A stretch of 64,000 nt of DNA from Pararge aegeria (lineage: Eukaryota > Arthropoda > Insecta > Lepidoptera > Nymphalidae): positions 9,424,001 to 9,488,000 of the forward strand of contig NC_053184.1 in assembly GCF_905163445.1 (NCBI RefSeq), in the 5' to 3' direction. The notes beneath the pieces are model-generated. The model was not told the origin of the DNA. It ran no database searches and saw only the letters and a list, made by a program, of their open reading frames with translations. The first letter of the stretch is position 1; each line of letters starts with the position of its first letter. Shown one piece after another: positions 1 to 12,800 of this stretch. Position numbers and translations under genes: made by a program.

Positions 1-752
1 CTTGCGAGCATGGCAGTCTCCTTGTAAAATAGCTTGTGTCCAAATAGGTTGTATTATGGGCGACCTGGAATTCTCCAATTTGTTCAGACATGATAAGAAC
101 ATGTGACGACATATTGTAAAAGTGCTTAGTTGCTTATATTGAGCCAAGAAAATTAACAGAACCTAAAAACAACATAAAGTCAACTAATAACTATTGTTTA
201 CGGATTGGATACACTAGACACTCGTCAATATAAAAGGGCAAATTGTAATTATGCGTTATTTTTACAGATTTATGAATTTGCCAAACAATGCGATGATTTT
301 TGGTATATTATCATCATCATTTCTTTTCCGCAGAGATACTCCAATCATAACTTTTTTCATCTTGTGTTTTTTTAATTAGATTTAAAATTTAATTTATTAG
401 AGGGTCAGCTGCTGTAGTTATTTCCGTGGATTAGTAGTTACAACCTGGACTAGTGTTTAAGCTAAAAATCAACGCTGTATACTTTTGTGCCTGGTAGGGC
501 GTTTAGCACAATGCTAAGCTGGAGCTTTTTCCTAGGTTGTGCCAAACATAACAAGCGTAATCTTGTCGCTACTGTTATCAATGTAATTAGAAGCGTCTGG
601 CAGCAACTAACGTTACTACCTAATGAGCACGTAAGTAATAACGATTTTCATTTCTTTTATAGATTTTCTCACATCAAAGAGGGAAAACAGGCAACGAGTT
701 AAGCCATACTGAATCCATAAAGACGAAGAGTTCTTATATTTGTGACACACCG
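1..752 (+). other. 5' flank and probable 5' UTR of the ODF3-like gene
   Basis: AT-rich DNA with no recognised gene. A short open stretch at 487-702 crosses a good splice acceptor (AG at 661-662) and has no recognisable protein features, so I read it as untranslated or flanking sequence. Confidence 0.4.
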
Positions 753-858
753 ATGGGCGTTCGTCAGAACCCTTGGACACCAACCAAACGACGGGGACCG
801 ATAGCCGCTGAAGCTGCCAGTCCAGGACCTGCTGTAGTATCTCTTCCCTCCTTGATAG
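753..858 (+). CDS. ODF3-like exon 1 (start codon)
   Basis: ATG at 753 opens MGVRQNPWTPTKRRGPIAAE, then a degenerate repeat SPGPAVVSLPSLIG. The donor is ATAG|GTAACT at 859 and the exon ends in phase 1. GVRxxPWxPTxRRGPIAA is the usual N-terminal style of ODF3-like proteins, which supports this start. A pyrimidine-rich acceptor (tttcttttatag, AG at 661-662) lies just upstream, so the 5' UTR may be spliced. Confidence 0.8.
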
Positions 859-3800
859 GTAACTATATATTTAATCTTTACTATGATTAAATTGTATTAG
901 GTACTTTGTCTGATTTCTTATCTCCGAGCACTGAGCATTACAAAACTTTCAGTTCATCAGATTTAAAACAGCTCCGATTATATTATGTTGATCCACTATT
1001 AACCGAAGTATAGTGAGTATTAAAAAACTAAACAAAAATATTAATTTAAGATGAAGAAACTGTATGGGTAATATATATTCCTATTATTCTCTTCTTCGTT
1101 GTTTTCTTTATAACTGAAGGTTGTACGGGGTACCTATCCTGATTTAAGTCCCATCGTTGCGTTTTTGTTCCATGGCCTTTTTTGATAGCTACTGTAACAG
1201 GCCTGTGAATGACTTTACCTGTATGGCTAGGATGAGTTCGCGCCACGAGAGAGTTATCTCGTCAATCCCTATAGAAAAAATACGAGTAACGGGTTTTATA
1301 ATTATCTCTTCGTGCGCGTCCTAGCCCAGCAATGAGGTGATTGGCCACTAACCTTACCTAAACTTACCTACTATTAGTTTATTAATATAACTGAGCAGGC
1401 GTCCGGCAAAGTAACCATATCCCCAGTGCACAGGGTTTTTGACCAGGGTATGCATAAAGAAGGAAGATGGCATAAAATGGAAAAATCCTTTGCATTTATG
1501 AGTTATACAAAAAATTAAGGGTAGGCAGTGCTTTTGTGCATGTAAGAAATGCAAGACACTACATATCCCTATTATTAAGTTTCTTGAATTCTAGTCAAAA
1601 TAACCGTAGACTCAAAAGGAACATAACTCACATGCTAGGCAATCCATATTTAAACCTATTGTAAAGGCGAAACACATCTTGCATCCATTGGATTCAAAGA
1701 AGAAATGCTGATCTTCGTGCGTCCAACTTAACTAACGTGATTCAAAAGTATCGATATCTCTCTCATGAGTAAAGTTATCAGTAAATATCTTCTACTTTGT
1801 TGCACAGATTGCGGATAACATAACAGATCTAACGACATTAACTTTGTAATAATGGCAGTTGTTGGAGTGCTTGCGTTGAGTTCTTCATAGATTCCAAGCT
1901 TGCCAGTTGCCGGGCAGTATGTTTTTTCTTTATCTGATCCATTTTATTAGCCTTCAAAGTTTAAGTTTGAATAAATGAGAAATTTCAGTCCACTATAAAG
2001 ATGTACACATTATTGATATTAATAAAATAGAAACAAAAAAACTATGTTTTTGCAAAAGTTGGTATTTATTAATCGTGCCTATAAGAAAAATAGACAATGA
2101 CACTTGGTAAGGTAACTGTGATGCCGTCATCGTTTATATTCGCTTCGCCAAATTGTATGCCCACGTTTACTTTTCCTATGATCCAAGTTTTTTTTAATTC
2201 AACACAATTTGCATGAAAATATGTAAAATGTCGTGAAGTGTTCGTGACTTTATTGGGTTGTGACTGAGGTTTGTAAAATTATATACTATAAGCGGTGGGC
2301 GGGACAGCCCAGTGGGTAGGACTTTCGGGGGGCCGAGTTCGAATCCCAGCACGCACATGTAACTTTTCTAAGTTATGTCTTATTTAAGCAATTAAAATAT
2401 CACTCGCTTCAACGGTGAAGGAAAACATCGTGAGCAAACTCGCATGCCTGAGAGTTCTCATAATGTAAATCTCTCTCTCAAGGCCTAGCCCAATCCTAGG
2501 GTAGTCAGGTTATTTTTTTTTTGTTTCCTTTTTAATCCATAATCTTCAGAAAGCGGATTTATTTTGTAGTGCAATCCATATCTACAGAGAAGAGAATGAA
2601 AAGGATAGCAAAACTAAATCATCATCTGTCATCATCATTCCATCTGCCATGGAAAGATTTTGGATTTTAGTTTTTCACTCGATGATTAATCTTTTGACCT
2701 TTTTATCTTCAAAATAAATGACATTGCGTTTTAAAAACTGTTACATGCCTGTTAGATGTCCAACTACCAAGCTATTCAATAAACGAATACCTGTGCTCCG
2801 TGGTGCCCACATTCAAATTATAATGTTGTATAAGATTACGGTTCCAATTAACTGTATTAGGTTTGTAGGCATAAGGAAACAACATTATTAGCTTTGTTTA
2901 ACGGATATTAAAGTGATTACAAACAGCCTAACGCTCGACTTACATTAGAGTGTTGTGATGTTTTGTTTTCTGATGCATCGGCAGTCCGGCCGGAGTTGGC
3001 TTGATTTGTTATTTTTTGTCGTTACATTGACTGAGTTGTCGTTTTTGCACTTGTCTATACTTATAGTATATACTTGGGAAGTTCCTTGACTGACTAATGA
3101 ACAGACGATGTATAGCACAAGTAACTAACGAAATTAAAATTTGAATGTACTTTAAGTAGTAACAGTCGGGTGTATTAAGAAAGGATTTATCGAAAACCAG
3201 CAAGAGGGTAAAGTTCGTAAACATTAGTCAAGGAGCTTAGGCACTGCTCCACCCTATCAAATATAATAACAAAGTCTGCTTTATAGAACGATTAGGAATT
3301 TTCAAGAAATGTTTCAGTCAAAAGAATTAGATGAAAATAAAGTCACAAGAAGATAGAGTGCTTAATATTCTTTCCCAAAGAGATAAGTTAAATAAAAGTT
3401 ACGTTTAGTTTAACTACGCTGATTGCTAAAATGTAAATCAAGCATTATGTTTTTATATTTTATACCTACAAGCATAGTTTTTCAGTGTTTGGGAGAATAT
3501 CTGATCTTCAAAATGTACTAAATACAGATATGTATGACACGTTACAACTCGTGAGAACATCTGATCTTCAAAATGTACTAAATACAGATAGGTGTGACAC
3601 GTTTGTTTACCGTTTGCATTGTCCGCATTGGTCACGGTAGGCGATTTCTTTTGTGCATGTGTCTATCAGTTTCGGCAGTATTGTTCGTGGGGAGCTCGCT
3701 GACATCACTCGGCGGTTCTGCGAGATTATCGCGTGCAAACAACGGCCTTGCTCGTGTTCATACATTACGTGACATCATTCAGTTAGTGCCCCAATAACAA

Positions 3801-6800
3801 CAAGAACAAGTTTGTGTTTATTTCACTGGGGTATAAATCAAAGATGTATTGACGTTCTCATTATCGACAAGGCTTCATTCGGTTGTTATCGTAGTTTTAT
3901 CCATATTTAAAGACACGTTTGATAATAGTGATTTGTGTTATAAAACCGGTTACTTAATTACATCTAATTTGGTGCCTGCTCGTGGGCGGGATACATTGAC
4001 CTTGATCAGTAGGTAGGGGCTTATTTGCTTGTTTGTAGTTCTGAGACCGCGCTGTGATTTTAAATGAAAAGTTTTTCCCTTTTATGTTGGTATGTTATAT
4101 TATAAATTGACTGATTTAATAAGATTCAAAAGTAACATGATATCAGGCCGCTAACGTACCGTTTTTGAGTAATGCCCTGGGGTAAAACAGTACTATCAAT
4201 CCTTAAACATCGTGCGTCTTTATAACTGACGATTTAGAATGAACACAAACATATTTTAAAGCCTTATCAAAGAAGTTATTTTTAAAGGTCAGAACGTTGT
4301 GAACTAAAAAAAAATTCCTTATAATTTATTGTCTCTGTGCCTAGGCAAACCTCCGCCAGAGTCCCGAAAACCCCGCGCACCTGCTTTCACATTTGGACAT
4401 AAATTGGAAACTGGAAAGGACAAAGCTGGTCCCGGTCCGGCGTCATACAATACGGAAGGAATGACAGCTAAAGGTACAGAAGGAAGATTTTCCGACATCC
4501 TAAATTACAAATCGTATCACAGTATTGTCAGGATTTTGTAATGTAAATCTTGCATTTGTTTAAAGAATTGTCAATATTAATGTCACAAAATATATACGTC
4601 ACTCGAAGTCATGATTTTTTAAATTTCATAGAAAGTTAGGGCCAAGAGTTCATACGACACATTCAGAGTAGATACTTAATTGGTCATGATTTAAAAAAAA
4701 CCTAGGCAGAATAAATATTAAAGTTAATGCATATCTTTTAAAAATCGAATACCTGCCTCAGTGTCGATTTTTATAATTTTTATCGAACTTGGACTTCGTT
4801 AGCAACTTCGAGCCACTTCTTATAATTAATGCCAATAATTTAAGACAAATGATTTTACGTTCGACACATGGACTATAGTAGCGATCTGATTAAAGTTTTC
4901 CCTTGCTTTGACAGCGTTAAGTTATATGGCAGAGTTAATCCCCAACGGAGAATACCAATTATTTCCAGTCAGAATTTGGTAGTAAAGGGCATTATTAAAA
5001 CCACCCTCTTTTGCTTTATGGTTTTTAGGTATCAAACGAAATTTTATGTCATAAAATTTGACTTTTTTTTCGTCTACTTGGTCTAGAGAGTTTAGTATGT
5101 ATTAAATAAGAATCGAGTAAATTATTTAAATATACATTGAATTGTGTTGAGCAATTTTTTTAAATTATATGCTGAAGTATTTATAGGAAGTGTTGACTAG
5201 AATCATTTGAGTGTACACAATTGAAATAGCTAGCGAGCGATTACGATACAGAAATTGCCTATTTCGATAGTCAATCAATCTTCATTTGATCTAATAGGCA
5301 ATTTGTCGTATCGCGGGTCCACACCCACGTTGCATCAATTTGTTAAATGCAGCTAAAGAGGCACCTGGGAATAAATTGAGTAATCGATTTACAAGGTATA
5401 TTCCTCACATATGTTTTCAATTGCCAGAAGTAAGCCTTACCTACCGCCATCTGCCCACAAGGATGGCATCATATTTGTGACAGACAGATTGTTGATTCAA
5501 TATGACAATATAAACGATTTTATTCATCTAACTTCTCGATGGTGGTTCTAGACAACGCTCAGTACTGAATGACAATGCAATACCAATTTGCTTTCTTGTC
5601 TGAATGTTATTTATGTAATAAATGGATATTAATTATTATTTCAATCATTACCACGTTTTTCAAAGGATTTAACCTCGAAATAAATTTAAACAAAAAATTA
5701 TCGCAAACCTCATCACAGTCCACTTCCATAACAGTCCACTGCTGGAACTCTACCGATGCGACGCGCGACGGGAGGGTTTGTCCATTATACGCACTTATGA
5801 CTGTAAAAATTTTATTGCGTTACATTTCGCACGTATGTTTCAATTTATAAGAATAGATAGAACGTCGTCTATAATGTTATATTTTTTTGTTGTTAATTCG
5901 AGCCATCGGAAAGCTAAATACGTACTAATATCCAGTAAGTAAAAGGTAAAGTTTCCAGCATATTTTCGACTAAAGACGATTGAACCATTAAAGCGAAAAA
6001 ACGAAACAATTTCTTATAGTTTCGTGTGACACCATTAGGCAATTTAAACTGGGTCATGACTTCATGGCTATAGCTTATTTACATAAACAACGACGTCAAC
6101 ATAGCTTTTATCAGGGGTGTGTTTTAAAGTGTTTAAACTGTAGTTATGACGGGGTATTTTGTAGGCTATAATGACTTAAGAGTGACGACACGAACTAACA
6201 TAGAAAACAATACACCAAAAAAAAAATTATCCTTTTATTAATAAAAGGGTAATTACGATGATGAAGTACCTAAGCAATTTAGCTTAACTATTGCATAAGA
6301 GCGTCTAAACTCTTACCTGTATATTTTTCTTTAATTATTTGCTTTATAATGTTAGTAACTTTTTGTTTGGGTCTTAGGTAAAATGGGAGCAACTGCCGTT
6401 ATTGAGAATTTAGTGATAGGTTTCGACTGAATGTGTTTATACAGAACTACAATTGTATGGAGATGATAAAACACCACCGGTAAGCGACTTGCCAAAAAAG
6501 TTACCGAATCCGAGGGAAGGACACGTCTGTGTTTCATTAACGAGATTTCTCATTTATGAATTAACTGTACTGACCTTTATGCAATTTCTTAATGAATAAA
6601 ATGTGTTCCTTTTCCGTGATTGTACGTAGGCTGGCATTGGATGTTTGCAAGTGACTCTCGCATTTATTCGATGTCGCCAAATAAGTCCGTAATAGCGAAG
6701 GTGATCGAGACAATGACTCAACGTGTAGGTGCCTTGGGACCATGAATGGATTGTTTTTGATCTGGTTTGGTCGAATGCAGCTCAGTCGTATATTCACTGC

Positions 6801-9800
6801 GTTTAGCATCGCTTATGAGTCTTGACATTATACAATTTTAATATTTTTAAAACTTCCATAGTGCAATATGTTCATAGTTATGTTTTTTGTGTGTTTATTA
6901 AGAAGTTAAACTTGCAGTTTTAGAAAACTAGTTTACAAACTAAATAGGTAATCAATAAGTTGCAGAATATACCTGCTTAGTTGACTTTACCGTATAATAT
7001 ATTACATTTCGATGGATTGAGTTATTTAAAATGAGTATTAAATATGTTTAAAGACACTCATATTTGTTATAATACGGGTTTGAAAAATTTAAACATAGTT
7101 GGTATTTCCATACCACGAAAAAACATTTCAAATAAGTACATATTGTTAGTGATCCAGCGTGATAGACTGCAGCCTAATCCCTTTTTATCGATAATGATGA
7201 TGATATTGATCCAGAACTATTTGAAATTATATCACGATAGTGATTTGTAAATGAACGAACGAGAATAATTTTGATCCTTTTTTATCATTATTAGGACTTC
7301 TTCTTCTTCTTTTAAGATTATTAGGACTTAATGACTTAGGTAACGATTTAATTTTTTTTAACGCTTTTTGGAAAAAAAATCCACATTATTTTACGATTTA
7401 CATTGAACAATTAATAGTTTTCTGTACTTTAATTTGCTAGTAGCCCTGTGGTTGAAGTTCTGCAGTCACGCTTCTTTGAAATTCATAGAACACTAAAGTA
7501 TATAAGGTCTTGCGACAGTTGCTGCTGTCTCATGAATAAGTCTATTTAATTTATTACTATGTAGCGGTTATTAGTTTTTATACAAATACCGCAGGAATCG
7601 ATTGTTTTCCTGGGATAAAATTAGCCTATGACTAGCCTATGTATGTTGAAAATCATATTGAGTAAGTAATTGCTTAGTAAGGGCGTTAATGAAGGACAAA
7701 CAAACAAACAAGCAAAGGCACTTTCGCGTTTATAATATTAGTAAGGATTTATTTAGTATTATGTATTTACTAACAAAGTAAAGATGGCAGGTCGAGCAGT
7801 GGGTCCAGCAGCGTCATTACATGGTCGATGGCCGCAGCCAAAACTCATTCCAACTCCGGCGCCTTGTGACTACGAGCCAGGGAAATCAGTCCGAGCTGTT
7901 TTAGATCATGCCCCGGCTTTCTCGATAGGCCTTCGAGTCAGCCTACCTCAAGCCAGCAGCAAAACGCCAGGTCGATTACAAAATAAGAACAACTTAGCTG
8001 TCATTAGATAATCATGTAATATTTTCATGTCTTTCTTATTCGCTGTGGCTATTCATTATTTGTTTCAAACCTTTTTAGTTTGTTTTTTTAGTTCTTGTTT
8101 GCGTCCTTTATCTTTTTTTCATCTATTTCATTTTCTAATTGTGTTTTTTTGTACTAATGTCATCTTAGGTTTTGTCTTGTTACCTGATCGAGCCATCGTT
8201 GTTTTGTTACTTCCATTTAAATGTTAGTTTTGTTATTATGTATGACTTAGCTTTATGTCGTTTGATTTCTTATTCGTCATTCGCTTCTTTCAAAAACAAT
8301 GGCCTTGTTTAATTATAGAGATTTGATAATTCTGTAGTACGTAGATCTTTTGGATACCATCATTCGGCGCTCATAGCATGTTGCATATCGTCACTAAAAT
8401 TATTCTTGTAGAAGTTAATTATAATATAGTGACAACACTGCTTATTTACCAAGGTTGTTAAGGGATTAAAAAACCCACCAAAACAAAAGCTTTCTATTTT
8501 TATAGCTCAGCTTATCCTTTCGTACTGGTTTAATTTATGATGACAAAGATGTCGCAACTCTTCAGAGTGTGGCACTTATATGGATCTTTTTTGCAGAAGT
8601 AAATGTAGTATGTACAAGGCAAGACCGTTAACTAAATGATTCGTATAATTATTATTAATGTTTAGTGTAAAGAATAATTTTGTGTATCGGACATTTATAT
8701 ATGGCAGATTGGCAAGATGAATGAGTTTAGCTATGAAAATAAAGCGATCATATCTTTTTTTTTTATTCGTTATGAATCTTTTCACAACCTTGGAAATTGA
8801 TAAGGCAGCTTTAACGAAATTGAAAATATTTACAGTAAAACTTATAAAATTTCAGCGCCGAACGTTTACTCAATGCCACCGGTACTCGGAGAGGCACGTG
8901 AAGGGAACAAGAGAGCTGCTCCTGCCTTCAGCATTACAGGCCGGGGCAAAACGGTCGAGATAAAGATGCCAATGCCTGGTCCAGGTACTTACACCACGGA
9001 TAAAGCTGCTTCTGCAATCACAAAAAGGCCTCCAGCATACACGATGGCTCCCAGAAGAGAATTAAAGCCTCCAACAGCTACCGTACCCGGACCGGGGGTT
9101 TATTGCCCGGAAAAAGTATGTGAATGTTTTTTATTTTAATTGCTTAATAAATTACTTATACATAACATTTAACGATAATAGTCATATATTTGGACTTAAT
9201 ACAGTATTAGAGATAATATTTACTTTTAAACTTGTAAAATAAACCATATTTTTCATGTAACCAAACTAACAATACAGTGGGTGCCTATTATACAGGTTTG
9301 CGTGAATCTACCTTGGGCCCCGGCGCATACCTTCGGCATCCGTCATTCACCTTTCATCGGAGAGTCTGTTAACTACCCTGCGCCGGAAGGAGTCATTGCA
9401 GTTTAACCTCATCTGTCTGTACTAATCTTTTAACACTTATTTTTCGACTCATCCATTCATTACGCTCATTATTCAAACGAGTTGTTGGCTTTAAGATCAT
9501 ACTTCGCTGTAAAAAGATTCGTATCATCAACGGTCATCAATAGCATATCTAACCTATATATAAAATGCCACTGCTGGACTAAGGGCCTCTCACAACCGGA
9601 GGGCTAGTCCATAATTACCACGCTTGGCAGATGGGTTGGTGATCGCAGTAGATGCAGCATTACAGAAAACGCTGAAGCTCGTTCTCCGTTATATTTCCTT
9701 ACATTCTAGAGATATATTATAATATCATAAATTATATATTTATTACGCCATTTTTGGAATTATGTCCTGGTGTCTTACTGTACGTGTGTTCACAACGAAA

Positions 9801-12800
9801 TAAAACGTTTGCAAAAATTATACGTTTTATTATTTCGTGGTAGGCTTCGGCCATGGCTAGGTACCCTACCGGTGAAGACATGGGCAGTGCAAATGCATAA
9901 TTTATTTCTTTGCAATCAAAGTGATGTTTAACTGATATGCGATTTAAGAAAAACAAAAAAAAACTCATTAACAAATACCTGAGTTCATTGTTTTCATTGT
10001 ATATTTCAGGCTGATGCTGTTCTTCGCGAAAACTCACCAAAATACAGTCTTTCAAGAAAAATTAAAATAGAAAAAATGGAGCAAGTTCCTGCTCCTAATG
10101 CTTATAATCCTCAAAAAGCTGATAGGTTATTAAGAGAAAAGTCGCCAGCCTTTTCTTTCAGAACAAAGAATGAAATTGTCAAGATTCACGATGCCCCTGC
10201 ACCTAACGTTTATACTCCAGAAAAATCACTGCATGCTCTTAAAAATGGACCAAAGTATACACTCGCTGGTAAAGGATCAGCTGAAAAACATGAAGTTACA
10301 CCGGCACCTAACTCATATAATCCACAAAAAGCTGATAAATTGCTACATGAAAGCTCACCTGCCTATACATTAAGATCGAAGGAGCATGCAGAAAAAATTG
10401 AAATAACACCAGGCCCTAATGTATATGCTCCTGAGAAATCATTACATATGCTAGATAGCTCACCCAAAATTACGATTGCTGGAAAGGGCCCATCACCTAA
10501 AATTGAAGATTTACCTGCGCCTAATGCTTATTCTCTCGATAAGTCTGATAAGCTTCTCCATGAATCTTCACCATCTTACACGTTCAGAACTAAAGCTGGG
10601 GTTGAAAAGCCGAACGATACACCTGCACCAAATGTTTACTCTCTTGATAAGTCCGATAAACTTCTGCATGAGTCTTCACCAGCGTATACGTTCCGACCCA
10701 AAGTTGGTGTTGAAAAACCTAGCGACACACCAGCGCCAAATGTTTATTCTCTGGATAAGGCTGACAAACTTCTCCATGAATCTTCTCCATCTTATACATT
10801 CAGGCCTAAAGTTGGTGTTGAAAAACTGAACGAGACACCGGCCCCAAACTTTTATGATCCACGCTTATTAGACAATACTCCAAAATTTTCAATTTCGGGC
10901 AAAGGTCACACTGAAAAGCCATCTGATATGCCCGCCCCTAATGCATATGACCCTCATTTACCTGATAATACTCTGAAATTTTCAATGGCTGGTAGAGGTC
11001 GAAGTGAGAAGCCATTAGATACACCAGGTCCTAGCAATTACGATCCTCATTTGCCATCTAATTCTCCAAGGTTTACTATTTCTGGCAAAGGCCAAGAGGG
11101 AAAAGTTTCTGATATCCCTGGGCCAAACGCATACGATCCTACTTTACCAAACTATGGTCCTAAATATACATTGTCAGGTAAAGGCCAGTCACCAAAACTA
11201 CAAGAAACTCCTGGACCATCCGCTTATAATCCTCATATTTTAGGAGGCTCACCAAAGTTTACATTCTCAGGTAGAGGCAAGCCTGACAAAATTACTGATT
11301 CGCCTGGACCCTGTTCATATGATCCGAGTAAATATGTTTTAAACGGAGTTCCAAAATATAGTTTTGGTTTAAAAGGACACATTGAAAAGCCGTTTAACAA
11401 CCCTGCTCCTAATGCCTATAACCCTGACAAAGCGGATAAAGTTTTACATGAAAATTCTCCTGCATTCACTTTTAGGCCGAAAATCGAAGATGGAAAATTA
11501 CCTGACACACCAGGCCCAAACTTTTACCATCCAGATAAAGCAAATGAATTAATTTTTGAAAGAAATCCTGCATATACCTTATCATCGAAAGGAAAGGATG
11601 CTAAAATAAACAGCAATCCATCGCCAAACTTATATCACCCGGAAAAAGCTGATAGTATCCTATCAGATAACGCCCCTCGATATTCTTTTAGGATAAAAAC
11701 GAATCCATTTAAACCCGATAACGTACCAGCCCCTAACAATTACAACCCTGATAAAGCTGACAAAGTATTATTAAAAAGTGCACCACAATATACTTTTAGA
11801 ATTAAACCGGAAACATCAACTGTTGTGGCCACCCCTGGTAATCTATTTACTTTTTCGATGTTATTACTTTTAAAATACTTAGGAAATTCCACTAAATTGT
11901 TATTAATTTTTAGGTCCTACTACCTACACTCTACCGAATCTACATAAAACACCATTGTATACCATTTCGGGCAGACATAAAGAACCCATCGATGAACGCT
12001 TAAAAGTTCCTGCTCCAGGAGCTTATAATCCAGAAAAGGGATATAAGTTTATTTTAACATATTCCCCTCAATATACATTCGGAGTTAAAATTCACACTGA
12101 GAAATACGCCGATACACCAGGTAGGAAAAAAATAACTGAAACTTATTTTTTACCATATTCTTGAAACTGATTTTACCATAATATTATAATGTTAGTTACA
12201 ATTTTAATATTATTTATTATAAATGGTTAAAGTTAAAATTTTACGTGATTTCTTACAGCTCCAAACAGCTATCGTATTCCATCTGTACTTGACGCTCCTG
12301 TATACACGATGTCTGGCAGACATAAGATGCCACAGGACGATCGAGTAAAGGTGCCCGCGCCTGGCACTTATTCACCAGAAAAGGTAAATTTATACGCTAA
12401 TATATGACCCTCCTTTGCGTCCAACTAAACGTGCTGAGAGTAGTTATCATATTAGTCTAAAGGGTAGAATTTGAACCATATGGATTGCATTCACCTGGTT
12501 ACAAGATTTTGTAGACTTTCAGAAGTTATAAAATGTTTGTTGTTAAGTTAATAAAGATAACTTAATTAATTAAATAATTAATATTGTCACTTATTATTAC
12601 GACATATGAATAACGCAATTATATATATTCAAATTATATTTATTTCAAATAGGCTTAATATAAACGCTTTAAACATCAGCTAGGGCTTATAAGAAAATTA
12701 TACCAATTTAGTTAATTCTATCTTGCCAAATATGAAAAAAAAAATTTAAATACGTTTTACATTTGCTGATGTCATATATAAATATGTCAAGATTGATAAA

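Larger units (their letters stand above)
859..4344 (+). other. Intron 1 of the ODF3-like gene (3.5 kb)
   Basis: Holds a MITE-like remnant (about 1414-1553), one SINE (about 2292-2521) and a 60-bp tandem duplication (3491-3610). The segment 3600-3800 is locally richer in CpG than its surroundings and contains an initiator-like TCAGT (3779-3783), but no gene is recognised. Confidence 0.7.
4474..7778 (+). other. Intron 2 of the ODF3-like gene (3.3 kb)
   Basis: Mostly unique-looking AT-rich sequence. It contains imperfect inverted repeats at 5244-5313 and about 6226-6254, and a repeat tail at 7610-7748. No exon with PG repeats was found between exons 2 and 3. Confidence 0.65.
9116..10009 (+). 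other. Intron 4 of the ODF3-like gene, with repeat fragments
   Basis: 894 nt containing two dispersed-repeat fragments (about 9555-9655 and 9836-9885) also represented elsewhere in the window. The 9285-9400 stretch is GC-richer and unassigned. Confidence 0.65.

Noticed and set aside
487..702. 71-codon open frame upstream of the ODF3-like start
   Set aside because: It begins at a non-ATG codon, crosses a good splice acceptor and has no recognisable protein features.
3594..3797. 67-codon open frame with a hydrophobic middle in intron 1 of the ODF3-like gene
   Set aside because: No splice sites give it a place in the gene, and composition alone does not support coding.
10170..10829. Open frames in the second plus frame of the large repeat exon
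   Set aside because: They are shadows produced by the repeated codons of the true STPGR frame.
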